A DNA stretch of 64,000 bases from Virgibacillus ndiopensis (GCF_900187325.1 NZ_FZMZ01000005.1:744001-808000), one strand, 5' to 3'; numbered from the stretch's first letter, positions 45,627-54,764 are shown. Numbers and translations: made by a program. The notes: a model not told the origin generated them from the letters alone.

Positions 45627-47912
45627 CTATGGTAAATACTTCAGAAATGTTCCTTGTTCTTTATTAAATTGATATCTAACTGCCCCATTATAATCCGTAC
45701 GATAAACCATTATATTTTTATTCTCCAGTACAGACAGTACCTCTTTTGAAGGATGACCGTAGGAATTTTTCTTCCCCACAGAGATTAGTGCATATTTAGG
45801 GTTTATATGTTCCAGAAAGCTTTTGTCTGTTGATGTATTACTTCCATGATGGGAAACTTTAAGAACGTCAACACTTAAATTTGGATAGTTCGTTATTATT
45901 TCTTTTTCAATTTCCTTTCCAACATCACCTGTAAATAACCACTTGTATCCACCCAATTCCGTAAATAGAACAAGCGAATTGTCATTTGTTAAACCTTTAT
46001 TAGATCTTGGTGAAAGTACGGAAAACAGTTGATTTTCTATTGTAATATCGTCCCCTTTTTGTATACGTTTTATCTCAGTCCCTCTGTCCCTCCACCTCGC
46101 TTCTGTTGTTTCATCAAGCTGAAAATATTTACTCATCGTTACATTTTCCACGTCCATATTGTCAATCATAAATTTTACACTCCCGATATGATCAACATCC
46201 TCATGTGACAGAAAAATTGTGTCTATCTTTGAAATACCTCTAGAATATAAATAAGGCTTGATTATTTGATTATAATTTTTATCAGTTGCCTTATTGTCCT
46301 CATAAGAAAATGTTGCGCCCGCATCAATAAAAATAACTGCTTTCCGGTAAGGTAATTCAATAACAAAAGAATCGCCTTGACCAATATCAAGCATCGTTAC
46401 AGATCCAATTGGAGAAAAATAAGGTCTTATTGACAACACTATCAATAAAAGGCTAATACAACAGCCATATCTAAATGCCTGCTTTGCTGATTTAGTTTGC
46501 GTATAGTTCATGAATAGAACTAATAATGCATAATACAACATACCGCTAAAGATAGAGATCGTTCCGATAATCCATGGAAAGTAGGCAATTGAATCGATAT
46601 ATTGAATAACAGATAGGACCATGTTATGAACATGTATGAAAAAGGAGTCGATTACTTGTGTAATATATCCGGTAAACGATGAAAAAAATAACAACATAAA
46701 CATTAACGGTATAACGAATAAAGAAAAATACGGAACAATTAATACATTTAATAAAATCGATAAAGGTTGGAATGTGTAAAAATAAGACAGCTGAAGAGGA
46801 AGAATCATCATTTGTGCCACGAAACTAATTTTTAAAACAGTAAAAAATGATGAATTTATTTGAGAGAACCACTGTTTGGATAGAAGTAAACCAAATGTTA
46901 CTAAAAAAGAAAATTGGAATCCGATATTATAGATAATATAATTATCCAACAGAATAAGAAGTAAAAACACGATACTTAATACATCTGTAACACTAAATTT
47001 TATGTTAAATTTATTCAAAACTATAAATAATACAACCATTGTACTGGCTCGCCACACCGATGGTTCCCCACCAGCAATTAACGCATAAAAAGGTAAAAAT
47101 ATTATTATGAGCCATTGTGCTCTCTCAACTGTAAATAATGTAGACCTAATCATAATAAAATAAAGCAACGAAATAAATAACCCCACATGCAAGCCTGATA
47201 TAGCTAAAATATGGGACAAACCCCAACGTTGAAATAATTCTGTGGTAGAATCATCAAGTGCCGAATCATCTCCCAGTACCAATGCATTTAACCAAGCTGC
47301 TGTTGTTGGACTCACATTTTCGGTAACGTGATCAATTAAATTGTTTCGGATTGTATAAAACTTGCTAAACGTTGATGAGCCTTCACAGACCATATCATTG
47401 AGAGAATTCGCTGTTAATTGCAGGGAAATCCCTTGTGATAATAAATAGTTTCGATAGTTAAACTGTCTTGGATTTGTGCTTCTGTCCGGAAGCTCTAATT
47501 CACCGTTAATTTTACATAGTGCTCCATGTTTTAATTTTTTCAGTTGCTGATTGGATAACTGTTTTTTCTTGCCTTTGAAGTAAATGACGAGGATTTTATT
47601 TTTTAAAGAATGTTCCTGAATTACAAATTCCACTCTTTTAGGTGTATTAATTACATTCCCACTAATCTTTCCTATTGTACTCGTTTCATTGCCAGACGGC
47701 ATAATCTTTTCAAGCGACTCAATAGTTGGTATGTAGAAGTAAAAAAAGAGGAAGAAGGCTAAGGAGACCAGAATTGGTATCCTCCCTAACCGTTGTTTAT
47801 AATGCAAAAATAGTAGCCATATGAGAAATCCCGCAATAAACCATTTACTAAATATAATTGTTACTATACTCATTACAACTGCAATTGCAGGGAAATGCCA
47901 ATACCCTTTCAC
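45627..47912 (-). CDS. comEC: DNA uptake channel ComEC
   Basis: ComEC is the membrane channel that carries single-stranded DNA into competent cells. The 761-residue protein has N-terminal membrane segments, an OB-like extracellular domain (DUF4131, about 60-170), the competence domain with many membrane helices (about 210-480, Leu-Ala-Ile-Ser-Gly-Leu-His-Val-Gly), and a C-terminal metallo-beta-lactamase-like domain (Leu-Asp-Ile-Gly-Gln-Gly-Asp, Ser-His-Glu-Asp-Val-Asp-His, Val-Ser-His-His-Gly-Ser). It starts with GTG. All three domains are intact, so uptake function may be retained. Confidence 0.95.
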   Translation of the reverse strand: MKGYWHFPAIAVVMSIVTIIFSKWFIAGFLIWLLFLHYKQRLGRIPILVSLAFFLFFYFYIPTIESLEKIMPSGNETSTIGKISGNVINTPKRVEFVIQEHSLKNKILVIYFKGKKKQLSNQQLKKLKHGALCKINGELELPDRSTNPRQFNYRNYLLSQGISLQLTANSLNDMVCEGSSTFSKFYTIRNNLIDHVTENVSPTTAAWLNALVLGDDSALDDSTTELFQRWGLSHILAISGLHVGLFISLLYFIMIRSTLFTVERAQWLIIIFLPFYALIAGGEPSVWRASTMVVLFIVLNKFNIKFSVTDVLSIVFLLLILLDNYIIYNIGFQFSFLVTFGLLLSKQWFSQINSSFFTVLKISFVAQMMILPLQLSYFYTFQPLSILLNVLIVPYFSLFVIPLMFMLLFFSSFTGYITQVIDSFFIHVHNMVLSVIQYIDSIAYFPWIIGTISIFSGMLYYALLVLFMNYTQTKSAKQAFRYGCCISLLLIVLSIRPYFSPIGSVTMLDIGQGDSFVIELPYRKAVIFIDAGATFSYEDNKATDKNYNQIIKPYLYSRGISKIDTIFLSHEDVDHIGSVKFMIDNMDVENVTMSKYFQLDETTEARWRDRGTEIKRIQKGDDITIENQLFSVLSPRSNKGLTNDNSLVLFTELGGYKWLFTGDVGKEIEKEIITNYPNLSVDVLKVSHHGSNTSTDKSFLEHINPKYALISVGKKNSYGHPSKEVLSVLENKNIMVYRTDYNGAVRYQFNKEQGTFLKYLP

Positions 47913-47935
47913 CTTTTATATTCACCTTACCATCA

Positions 47936-48499
47936 TTAAATTTTAAATAGCTGTCTTGCCTCTTCTTTCATACTTTTAACTTGGTTACGATCAACTTGAA
48001 CAGAATCTAATTTATCAAGTAAGTCTTTAACAAATTCCGCTTTGGCTTCATATTCCGAATCAATTGCCAAATCACTTAATCCCACTTTTTGTGTTTTGAC
48101 TCCTGCTTCCGAGAACAATTCTACTGCATATGGGTGGTTTTTATAATCCTCTGCATAATAAACCTTTTTAATTCCACTCTGGATTATTTGTTTACAGCAC
48201 TGTAAGCAAGGAAAATGGGTTACATAGATTTCAGCACCATCTGTTGGTACCCCGAATTTTGCGCATTGTAATAATGCATTCGCTTCAGCATGAACAGTAC
48301 GTACACAATGTCCATCAATCACATAACAGTCTTCATCAATGCAGTGTACACTTCCAGAGACACTACCATTATATCCACCTGCAATAATCCGTTTGTCCCT
48401 AACAATCGTTGCTCCGACCATCAATCTTGTACAAGTACTTCTTAATGCTAATAAATGACTTTGAGCCATATAATATTGATCCCAAGAAATCCTCTCCAT
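47936..48499 (-). CDS. comEB: ComEB, deoxycytidylate deaminase family
   Basis: ComEB is a late competence operon protein with dCMP deaminase fold. The 187-residue protein has the zinc motif His70-Ala-Glu72 and Pro-Cys98-Leu-Gln-Cys101, plus an extra Cys/His-rich stretch (about 48-65) seen in dCMP deaminases. It probably converts dCMP to dUMP; in B. subtilis it is not needed for transformation. An AAGGGG site precedes the ATG. It lies between comEA and comEC. Confidence 0.94.
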   Translation of the reverse strand: MERISWDQYYMAQSHLLALRSTCTRLMVGATIVRDKRIIAGGYNGSVSGSVHCIDEDCYVIDGHCVRTVHAEANALLQCAKFGVPTDGAEIYVTHFPCLQCCKQIIQSGIKKVYYAEDYKNHPYAVELFSEAGVKTQKVGLSDLAIDSEYEAKAEFVKDLLDKLDSVQVDRNQVKSMKEEARQLFKI

Positions 48500-48566
48500 G
48501 TCATAAAGCCCCTTTTCTCTATTGTCTAGTTAAGTTTACATTGATTCTTTATTTTTAGTCAATTCG

Positions 48567-49157
48567 CTAAGGTATTTGAATATCCTCTTTTAAATTATCT
48601 AATGTTTTTGCACCAATGCCAGATACATTAAGTAAATCATCCACTGTTTGAAAATAACCATTTTCCTCGCGATATTGAAGAATCGCCTGTGCTTTGGACG
48701 GTCCAATTCCATTTAAACTTTCAATTTCTTCTTGTGTTGCATAATTAATTCTTACCTTTTTGCTAGCTTCTCCACCTTTACTTGCACTAGCCTCTACTTC
48801 TCCTACCTTGGGGATGATGATAATCATTTCATCTTGAACCTTTTGAGCAAGATTTACCATCGTTTGATCTGCTTGTTCCGTAAAATCCCCCGCCATCTCA
48901 ATAACATCATTCACACGGGATGCAGTACTAATTTCATACACACCAGGATGTAAAACCTCACCTTTAACATCTACAATTGCAATACCTTTTTCATTTTCTT
49001 GCTCATTGCTTTTTGGAACTGATTTTTGAGTATCTAAATTTGGGGAGAATTCAGATGTAGAGGTCTTGTTGTCATCATTATTTATGAATAAGAAAATAAT
49101 GATACCAACGCCAATCAATATAAAAAACATACTTTTCTTGAGTAATTCAACTATCAT
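48567..49157 (-). CDS. comEA: DNA receptor ComEA
   Basis: ComEA binds DNA at the cell surface for uptake. The 196-residue protein has an N-terminal membrane anchor (about 10-26), a SLBB domain (Val-Lys-Gly-Glu-Val-Leu-His-Pro-Gly-Val-Tyr) and C-terminal helix-hairpin-helix DNA-binding motifs (Leu-Asn-Gly-Ile-Gly-Pro-Ser-Lys-Ala and Val-Ser-Gly-Ile-Gly-Ala-Lys-Thr). An AAGGATG site precedes the ATG. It is the first gene of comEA-comEB-comEC. Confidence 0.96.
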   Translation of the reverse strand: MIVELLKKSMFFILIGVGIIIFLFINNDDNKTSTSEFSPNLDTQKSVPKSNEQENEKGIAIVDVKGEVLHPGVYEISTASRVNDVIEMAGDFTEQADQTMVNLAQKVQDEMIIIIPKVGEVEASASKGGEASKKVRINYATQEEIESLNGIGPSKAQAILQYREENGYFQTVDDLLNVSGIGAKTLDNLKEDIQIP

Positions 49158-49211
49158 AGAATCGCATCCTTATTTGGAGGTGACAAACGGAGAAAATTAT
49201 AAATCGAGGGG

Positions 49212-49240
49212 TTAATACTATAATTCGACATTAATCTCAA
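49212..49240 (-). promoter_or_regulatory. candidate sigma-A promoter of comEA
   Basis: On the minus strand TTGAGA (49235-49240) and TATTAA (49212-49217) are separated by 17 bases, about 55 bases before comEA. I did not find a clear pair of ComK AAAA-N5-TTTT boxes. Confidence 0.5.
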
Positions 49241-49258
49241 ATTTCCTTGTCAAAATTT

Positions 49259-49291
49259 AAAGATCGAGAAAGTTTTATTTTCCCGATCTTT
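49259..49291 (-). terminator. hairpin at the yqeM stop
   Basis: aaagatcg (49259-49266) pairs with cgatcttt (49284-49291). The stem overlaps the yqeM stop codon and is followed on the minus strand by a short T stretch. It ends the long yqeG-to-yqeM operon. Confidence 0.65.
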
Positions 49292-50030
49292 TTTCACAAA
49301 CAAAGAAAATTCTTTCTGTCTTTTCGTGTACACTTTCTTGCTTTAATGAAAAATCACCATACAAGTTTTGAATTTTAAAACCAGCTGCCTCTAGTAAATC
49401 GTTGTAAAAATCAACTGAATATGTCCGCTGATGATGTTCTTCTTCAAACCGAACATATTTATCCCCATCGGCAACGAAAAACGTTAAATCATGATACATC
49501 TCACCTATTTCATCTCCGGCAGAACAAAACCATATATAAGAAATATCATCATTTACATCCGCGAAGGTTTTTTGGACAAAATTGTTTTTTACATGATACA
49601 TAGAATGAACATCAAAAATAAACATCCCACCAGGTCTTAACATTTTGAAAATATTGTTAAAAACCAGAGTCAACTCTCCCTTTGTTGTTATATAATTTAT
49701 CACATCACAATAGCTTACAACCGCATCAAGTCCCGTATGGCCTTCAAGCTCGCGTAAGTCTTGATGAATCCATTGAATAGGCAGGCTTTCTGCACTTGAA
49801 CGTTGTTGTGCATAGCTTAGCATGTCAACAGAATAATCGATCCCTATTGTGTCAAATCCTGCTTGCGCAAGTCTTGTGGTTATTTGCCCCGTTCCACAGC
49901 CTAGATCAGCTATATGATTAATTGTTTTACCAGAACGTCGGAAAATTTCTTTTGTAAAATTCAACCATTGATCATATGGCGCATCTCCCATAAGCTGATC
50001 GTATAAATTAGCCATTTGCTGATATGCCAT
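49275..50030 (-). CDS. yqeM: SAM-dependent methyltransferase YqeM
   Basis: This 251-residue class I methyltransferase has motif I (Asp-Leu-Gly-Cys-Gly-Thr-Gly-Gln), a Gly-Ile-Asp-Tyr-Ser motif and a conserved Val-Val-Ser-Tyr-Cys-Asp-Val-Ile-Asn-Tyr block. The substrate is unknown. The ATG at 50030 has an AGAGGG site; the longer frame overlaps rsfS. It is the last gene of the ribosome-assembly operon, as in B. subtilis, which hints at, but does not prove, a role in rRNA or ribosomal protein modification. Confidence 0.88.
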   Translation of the reverse strand: MAYQQMANLYDQLMGDAPYDQWLNFTKEIFRRSGKTINHIADLGCGTGQITTRLAQAGFDTIGIDYSVDMLSYAQQRSSAESLPIQWIHQDLRELEGHTGLDAVVSYCDVINYITTKGELTLVFNNIFKMLRPGGMFIFDVHSMYHVKNNFVQKTFADVNDDISYIWFCSAGDEIGEMYHDLTFFVADGDKYVRFEEEHHQRTYSVDFYNDLLEAAGFKIQNLYGDFSLKQESVHEKTERIFFVCEKRSGK

Positions 50031-50034
50031 TTGG

Positions 50035-50391
50035 TTATCCCTCTTGACCAATACTCAATTGTATTCTAGAGGCATCTCCCCATAGACGCTCCAAATTATA
50101 ATAGGACCGTTCATCTTTATGAAAAATATGACAAACAATATCACCTGCATCGACTAATACCCACCTAGCCTGTTCAAACCCTTCAAGACGTTTAATTGTG
50201 ATTCCTTCTTCTTCAACCGATTCTTTTATAGCTCTTGCAATCGCTTGAACTTGTCGTTCATTTGAACCATGACAGATTAAAAAATAATCCGCAACTAATG
50301 ATACTTCTTTCATATCTAATGCAATTATATTTTCCGCTCGTTTATCATCACATGCTTCTGCTATTGTTTCTATAACTTCCAATGTCTTCAT
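50035..50391 (-). CDS. rsfS: ribosomal silencing factor RsfS
   Basis: RsfS binds ribosomal protein L14 and blocks subunit joining under starvation. The 118-residue protein has the family motifs Ala-Asp-Tyr-Phe-Leu-Ile-Cys-His-Gly and Trp-Val-Leu-Val-Asp-Ala-Gly-Asp-Ile-Val-Cys-His-Ile-Phe. It starts immediately after the yqeK stop, with a GGAGGT site inside yqeK, so expression is coupled. Confidence 0.96.
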   Translation of the reverse strand: MKTLEVIETIAEACDDKRAENIIALDMKEVSLVADYFLICHGSNERQVQAIARAIKESVEEEGITIKRLEGFEQARWVLVDAGDIVCHIFHKDERSYYNLERLWGDASRIQLSIGQEG

Positions 50392-50967
50392 CTATTCGTT
50401 ACCTCCGTTTAAACTTGTCGTTAAATCATTGTATGCATGAAAAGTATCTGGGTAAATACGTGACTTTTTCCGCATTAAAAATTCAATTGTGTTTCTAGAC
50501 GTTAACCAACATGCATGATCCAGATCAACCTGTGCCATTTCGCGAACCTCATCTAACCCAGGAAATGATCTCCCAGGTTCAATATAATCAGCTAGAAAGA
50601 TAACTTTTTCCAGTACACTCATATGAGCTCTTCCTGTTGTGTGGTAATGAATAGCTCCAAGTAATTCTTTATCTTTAATCCCTTGCTCTTCTCTTACTAA
50701 AATTGCCCCAACCGGTGCATGCCATAACTCATGATGGTAGTGCAATAAATCGTTTGGAAGCGAACTACTTAAAATCCACCTTTTCATTTCTTCTAGCGAG
50801 CGAAATTTCGCATAGTCATGAAAAACAGCAGCAAATTCAGCCTTTTCTTCTGAAATATTATTTTTCTTAGCAAGATCTACAGCTGTTTCAGCAACTCGTA
50901 ACGTATGTTCAAATCTCTTTTCAGTCAACTGTTGCTTTACTGCTTCAGTAGCATCATTTATTTTCAT
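50392..50967 (-). CDS. yqeK: HD-domain Ap4A hydrolase YqeK
   Basis: This 191-residue HD phosphohydrolase has metal-binding His21 in Phe-Glu-His-Thr-Leu-Arg-Val and His50-Asp51 in Ala-Val-Phe-His-Asp-Tyr-Ala-Lys, plus His-His-Glu-Leu-Trp-His. YqeK proteins have been shown to split diadenosine tetraphosphate symmetrically. It overlaps the end of nadD by 14 bases. A GGGGAAACGG stretch upstream of the ATG serves as ribosome binding site. Confidence 0.93.
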   Translation of the reverse strand: MKINDATEAVKQQLTEKRFEHTLRVAETAVDLAKKNNISEEKAEFAAVFHDYAKFRSLEEMKRWILSSSLPNDLLHYHHELWHAPVGAILVREEQGIKDKELLGAIHYHTTGRAHMSVLEKVIFLADYIEPGRSFPGLDEVREMAQVDLDHACWLTSRNTIEFLMRKKSRIYPDTFHAYNDLTTSLNGGNE

Positions 50968-51523
50968 ACAACCGTTTCCCCTTAATGTAAGTTTCCACTC
51001 TTTGGGGAATTAAATATTTTACCGACTTATTCGCCGAAAGACGATCCCTTATTAGAGTAGATGAAATATCAATCATTGGTATGTCTATTTTTTGAATCGA
51101 ATATTCCGTTTTTAAATGAAACCCAGGACGTTTTACACCAACAAAATTCACTATTTTTATTAATTCATTTATTCGATTCCAATGCGGCAAATATTCAACC
51201 ATGTCAGCACCGATAATAAAATAAAAAGTAGTATCTGGGTATGTATCATTCAATATATTCATTGTATCAAACGTATAGGATTTTCCTAACCGCTCAATCT
51301 CAATTGTATTCATCTTAAAAGCTGCGTTATTAGCAATTGCCAATTGAACCATCGTTATCCGGTCACTTGAGCTTGTACTTGCCTTTTGCTTATGTGGTGG
51401 TTCATATGACGGAATAAACCAAACCTCATCTAAGAGAAGTTCATTCCGTACTTCTTCAGCAATTATCAAATGCCCTAAATGAGGAGGATCAAATGTCCCC
51501 CCCAAAATCCCAACACGTTTCAT
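50954..51523 (-). CDS. nadD: nicotinate-nucleotide adenylyltransferase
   Basis: NadD makes deamido-NAD from nicotinate mononucleotide and ATP, an essential NAD step. The 189-residue protein has the nucleotidyltransferase signature Gly-Gly-Thr-Phe-Asp-Pro-Pro-His-Leu-Gly-His at its N-terminus and the C-terminal Ile-Ser-Ser-Thr-Leu-Ile-Arg-Asp-Arg. The start was moved 24 codons inward to the ATG at 51523, which has an AAAGGAG site and avoids overlap with yhbY. Confidence 0.96.
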   Translation of the reverse strand: MKRVGILGGTFDPPHLGHLIIAEEVRNELLLDEVWFIPSYEPPHKQKASTSSSDRITMVQLAIANNAAFKMNTIEIERLGKSYTFDTMNILNDTYPDTTFYFIIGADMVEYLPHWNRINELIKIVNFVGVKRPGFHLKTEYSIQKIDIPMIDISSTLIRDRLSANKSVKYLIPQRVETYIKGKRLYENK

Positions 51524-51545
51524 AACAAACTCCTTTATAGTACAT

Positions 51546-51836
51546 TTACGGCAGTTTAATGTGTTTGTTTTCCTTAGACTCCTTATATAGCACAATATTA
51601 TTCCCTATGATTTGTACGACTTCAGCTTTTGTTCCTTCCGCTATTTGTACAGCAACATCATCTTTATCTTCTAAGCAATTTTGTAAAATACTTACTTTGA
51701 TTAATTCTCGTTTCTCTAATGCTTCGTTTATTTGTTCAATCATATTTTCATTTACACCAGTTTTACCTACTTGAAAAATCGGTTTTAAGTGATGTGCCTC
51801 TGAGCGTAAAAAACGTTTCTGTTTACCTGTTAACAT
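51546..51836 (-). CDS. yqeI: YhbY family ribosome-assembly RNA-binding protein
   Basis: This 96-residue CRM-domain protein associates with pre-50S particles. It begins with the signature Leu-Thr-Gly-Lys-Gln-Lys-Arg-Phe-Leu-Arg and includes Gln-Val-Gly-Lys-Thr-Gly-Val and the Gly-Asn-Asn-Ile-Val-Leu-Tyr end typical of YhbY. A GGAAGGT site precedes the ATG. It lies 6 bases after aroE. Confidence 0.95.
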   Translation of the reverse strand: MLTGKQKRFLRSEAHHLKPIFQVGKTGVNENMIEQINEALEKRELIKVSILQNCLEDKDDVAVQIAEGTKAEVVQIIGNNIVLYKESKENKHIKLP

Positions 51837-51842
51837 TATTGA

Positions 51843-52688
51843 TTACCTTCCTTCTAAAATATCCTGTAATTCATCATCCATCTCGTCAATATGGACATAT
51901 TGGTTTGTCCATATTTCAAATGCATATTGCGCTTGATATAACAGCATCGTATGTCCAAAATGAATTCTTGCACCTAATCGTTCTGTCTGTTTTAAAAAAG
52001 TAGTCATGATCGGTTGATATACAATATCACTAATAATGCTATTCGGTTTAACCCGATTAACATGTACAATACATTTATCCTGATTAGGTTTCATACCAAC
52101 AGATGTTGTTTGAATAACAACATCGTAATAATCAAAATTCTGTCTCACTTCACCCATTGTAAGAAAAGCTGTCTTGGTTGGCTCCTTTTTCAAGCGAGCT
52201 ATTTCTACAGCACTTGATTTTGTACGATTTGCAATGTCAACATGATGACACCCAGTGGTTGTTAATGCATGATATATCCCTCTTGCAGCTCCGCCAGCAC
52301 CAATTAACAATATATTATTCTTAGGATTAGACAAAACTTCAGGGTATTTATTTTCAAATGCACGTACATATCCACTTCCATCTGTATTATATCCAATCCA
52401 TTTACCATTTCTATATACTACTGTGTTCACTGCTCCAATTTCTCTTGCCTGTTCATCTAACTCATCCAAAAAAGGAATAATTCGTTTTTTATATGGTACA
52501 GTAACGTTGAATCCGTTAATTTGACTTTTTTTAATTTCTGTAATTTTTTCATCAAACGAATCGTCAGGATTTATTTCCATAATTGAATAAGAACCTTTTA
52601 AACCAGACTTTTTTAAAAATTGTTCGTGAATCCATGGTGATAATGAGTGTTTTATCGGATAACCAATCAACGCGAATTGATAATTCAT
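51843..52688 (-). CDS. aroE: shikimate dehydrogenase
   Basis: AroE reduces 3-dehydroshikimate to shikimate with NADPH in aromatic amino-acid synthesis. The 281-residue protein has the shikimate-binding Ser-Leu-Ser-Pro-Trp, catalytic Lys in Val-Thr-Val-Pro-Tyr-Lys, Asp in Asn-Thr-Asp-Gly, and the NADP loop Gly-Ala-Gly-Gly-Ala-Ala-Arg-Gly. GGGGAGGGG precedes the ATG. Its place between yqeH and yhbY is as in B. subtilis. Confidence 0.97.
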   Translation of the reverse strand: MNYQFALIGYPIKHSLSPWIHEQFLKKSGLKGSYSIMEINPDDSFDEKITEIKKSQINGFNVTVPYKKRIIPFLDELDEQAREIGAVNTVVYRNGKWIGYNTDGSGYVRAFENKYPEVLSNPKNNILLIGAGGAARGIYHALTTTGCHHVDIANRTKSSAVEIARLKKEPTKTAFLTMGEVRQNFDYYDVVIQTTSVGMKPNQDKCIVHVNRVKPNSIISDIVYQPIMTTFLKQTERLGARIHFGHTMLLYQAQYAFEIWTNQYVHIDEMDDELQDILEGR

Positions 52689-52707
52689 TGATACCCCTCC
52701 CCAAAAA

Positions 52708-53808
52708 CTAAATCAAGGCTATTCGTTTAGAAACAGCTACACCCTTTGGACTATGAGCGGTCACAGTGACATTACCATCCACACTAACCCAACCTAATCC
52801 TGGAAATACTATATCAACTTTCTCATTATTTATCCGAAAAGTACTTTCCGTAAGTTCAGGGAGCTGTTCCAGTGTCTCCTGACTTGGTGGGGATAATAGT
52901 TCACCCATATGTTCTTCATATAGCTTATCAGCATTCTCCAGTTTCGTACGGTGAATGGATAATTGGTTTGAAAAATAACATACGAACGACTGTTTATCAC
53001 CCTTAACAAAATCTAAACGACCAAGACCACCAAAAAATAACGTTTGCTTACTATTTATCTGATAGATTCTTGGTTTAATTTCCTTGTGAGGTGTAATGAC
53101 CTTTAAATCTTGCTCTGATATATAATGTGCAATCTGTTGTTTATTAACGATACCAGGGGTGTCAATTAACGCTGTTTCATCGTCTAAAGGTATTTCAATA
53201 AAGCCAAGCGTCGTTCCTGGAAAATAAGATGTCGTAATAACATCGCTCAAACCAGACGAATCCTTAATTAAACGATTTATCAAGGTAGATTTACCAACAT
53301 TCGTTGTGCCTACAACATAAACATCCTGCTTATCCCTATGCGTCTCAATTGCTTCCTTCAGTTCATCTATACCATGTCCCTTAACAGAGGATATCAGATG
53401 TACATCTGAAACATTAATTCCTGCATCTTTTGCTGAAGAACGAAGCCATTGCATCAATTTTCGCTTGTTTGTTGATTTTGGTAGTAGGTCCATTTTGTTC
53501 CCAACCAACAGGATAGGATTATTCCCTGTAATTCGAGGTAGACTTTTTACCAAACTTCCACTCACATCAAATATATCAATAATGTGAACGACTAAACTGT
53601 TTGTATCTCTAATCTCACTTACCGTTTCTAAAAAATCATCATCTGTTACAGACACAGCTTGTATTTCATTATAATGTTTAAGCCTAAAGCAACGTTGACA
53701 CAAAACCGTTTCCTTCGTAAGTGCTGAACTTGGTGTATACCCAAGTTCCTTAGGTTTAGATGTCTGGATTTGCACACCACAACCCTGACAGTTAATATTC
53801 TCCAACAT
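52708..53808 (-). CDS. yqeH: circularly permuted GTPase YqeH
   Basis: YqeH is a GTPase needed for 30S assembly. The 366-residue protein has an N-terminal zinc finger (Cys7, Cys10, Cys37, Cys40) and permuted G motifs: G4 Asn104-Lys-Met-Asp107 comes first, then G1 Gly167-Thr-Thr-Asn-Val-Gly-Lys-Ser174, then G3 Asp216-Thr-Pro-Gly. A C-terminal RNA-binding domain follows. Its ATG overlaps the yqeG stop (TAATG), with a GGGAGG site inside yqeG. Confidence 0.96.
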   Translation of the reverse strand: MLENINCQGCGVQIQTSKPKELGYTPSSALTKETVLCQRCFRLKHYNEIQAVSVTDDDFLETVSEIRDTNSLVVHIIDIFDVSGSLVKSLPRITGNNPILLVGNKMDLLPKSTNKRKLMQWLRSSAKDAGINVSDVHLISSVKGHGIDELKEAIETHRDKQDVYVVGTTNVGKSTLINRLIKDSSGLSDVITTSYFPGTTLGFIEIPLDDETALIDTPGIVNKQQIAHYISEQDLKVITPHKEIKPRIYQINSKQTLFFGGLGRLDFVKGDKQSFVCYFSNQLSIHRTKLENADKLYEEHMGELLSPPSQETLEQLPELTESTFRINNEKVDIVFPGLGWVSVDGNVTVTAHSPKGVAVSKRIALI

Positions 53809-54323
53809 TATTCCTCCCAAGTAACTTTTCCTTTTCTTCGCATATAATTTAGAATTCTTCGTTCTATTTTACGATTGATTCTTGTCATTTTACCATCAGT
53901 TTGAACAATTGGTACAACTAATATAGTGTAAAATCCAGCAAAATTTCCACCCAACACATCTGTTAGCAATTGATCACCAACAACAACGATCTCTGTTTTT
54001 TTTAATTTCATTTCTTTAGCTGCCGTTTTAAACGCCCTACTTAATGGTTTTCTTGCACTAAATACATACGGTGTATCCAATGGTTCTGAAAAAAACTTTA
54101 CTCGCTCTTGATTATTATTCGAAATTATAGTGACTTTAATATCATGTTCCTTCATTAACTTAAACCATTGAACTATTTCAGGTGTTGCATCCTTTACATC
54201 CCATGCAACAAGCGTATTGTCCAAATCCGTAATAATCCCTTTTATACCCTTTAGTTTTAAATTATCAGGATGAATTTCAAAAATACTTTTCACATGCTCA
54301 TTTGGTAAAAACTTCTTTAACAA
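53808..54323 (-). CDS. yqeG: HAD-family phosphatase YqeG
   Basis: This 171-residue HAD subfamily IIIA phosphatase has motif I Asp-Leu-Asp-Asn-Thr-Leu, motif II in Ile-Ile-Ser-Asn-Asn, and motif III/IV Val-Gly-Asp-Gln-Leu-Leu-Thr-Asp. The substrate is unknown. It starts with TTG behind GAGGTG; the N-terminus Leu-Lys-Lys-Phe-Leu-Pro matches B. subtilis YqeG. It is the first gene of the yqeG-yqeH-aroE-yhbY-nadD-yqeK-rsfS-yqeM operon. Confidence 0.93.
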   Translation of the reverse strand: MLKKFLPNEHVKSIFEIHPDNLKLKGIKGIITDLDNTLVAWDVKDATPEIVQWFKLMKEHDIKVTIISNNNQERVKFFSEPLDTPYVFSARKPLSRAFKTAAKEMKLKKTEIVVVGDQLLTDVLGGNFAGFYTILVVPIVQTDGKMTRINRKIERRILNYMRRKGKVTWEE

Positions 54324-54401
54324 CTGTCACACCTCATTATTTTCTCTTCAAATATACGTTTCAACGTGGTGATTTTTGGGTAAAATCTTTTACTACTTAG
54401 T

Positions 54402-54429
54402 ATTATCTAAAACAACCACATTACAACAA
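54402..54429 (-). promoter_or_regulatory. candidate promoter of the yqeG operon
   Basis: On the minus strand TTGTTG (54424-54429) and GATAAT (54402-54407) are separated by 16 bases, about 80 bases upstream of yqeG. The boxes are off-consensus, so this is tentative. Confidence 0.35.
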
Positions 54430-54577
54430 AGATCCATTATACATCAATCCTATAATAACTTTGTACATTAATAAAGCAAAATTGAAATTTGTAATATTAC
54501 GTCAGCTTTTCACAAATATGCAATAAAAAGGGTATATTTTTGAAAAACCGTTCGACAAATTCTATCATTTTTTGCAT

Positions 54578-54676
54578 TGTGGATAACTTTATCAACAATA
54601 TCCACACTTGTATACCAACATTTAGGATAGTTTTAAGCGTTTTATACACAAGTTATCTACAGGTCACTGTAGATAA
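54578..54676. promoter_or_regulatory. cluster of DnaA boxes upstream of sda
   Basis: Five DnaA-box-like 9-mers occur in 99 bases: TGTGGATAA (54578-54586, perfect, reverse), ATATCCACA (54598-54606), TTATACACA (54642-54650, fits TTATnCACA), TTATCTACA (54653-54661) and TGTAGATAA (54668-54676, reverse). The last two are each one base off consensus. In B. subtilis DnaA activates sda through boxes at its promoter, linking replication stress to a block on sporulation. This layout suggests the same control. Confidence 0.85.
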
Positions 54677-54684
54677 CTACTACC

Positions 54685-54713
54685 TTGTTCTACCATTTCA
54701 TTCATGGTAAATT
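54685..54713 (+). promoter_or_regulatory. sigma-A promoter of sda
   Basis: TTGTTC (54685-54690) and TAAATT (54708-54713) are separated by 17 bases. The promoter lies 9 bases after the last DnaA box and about 50 bases before sda. Confidence 0.6.
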
Positions 54714-54764
54714 ATTAATAACCTTAAAAACATTGATTTAACTATTTATAGGAGGCTTAATTTT

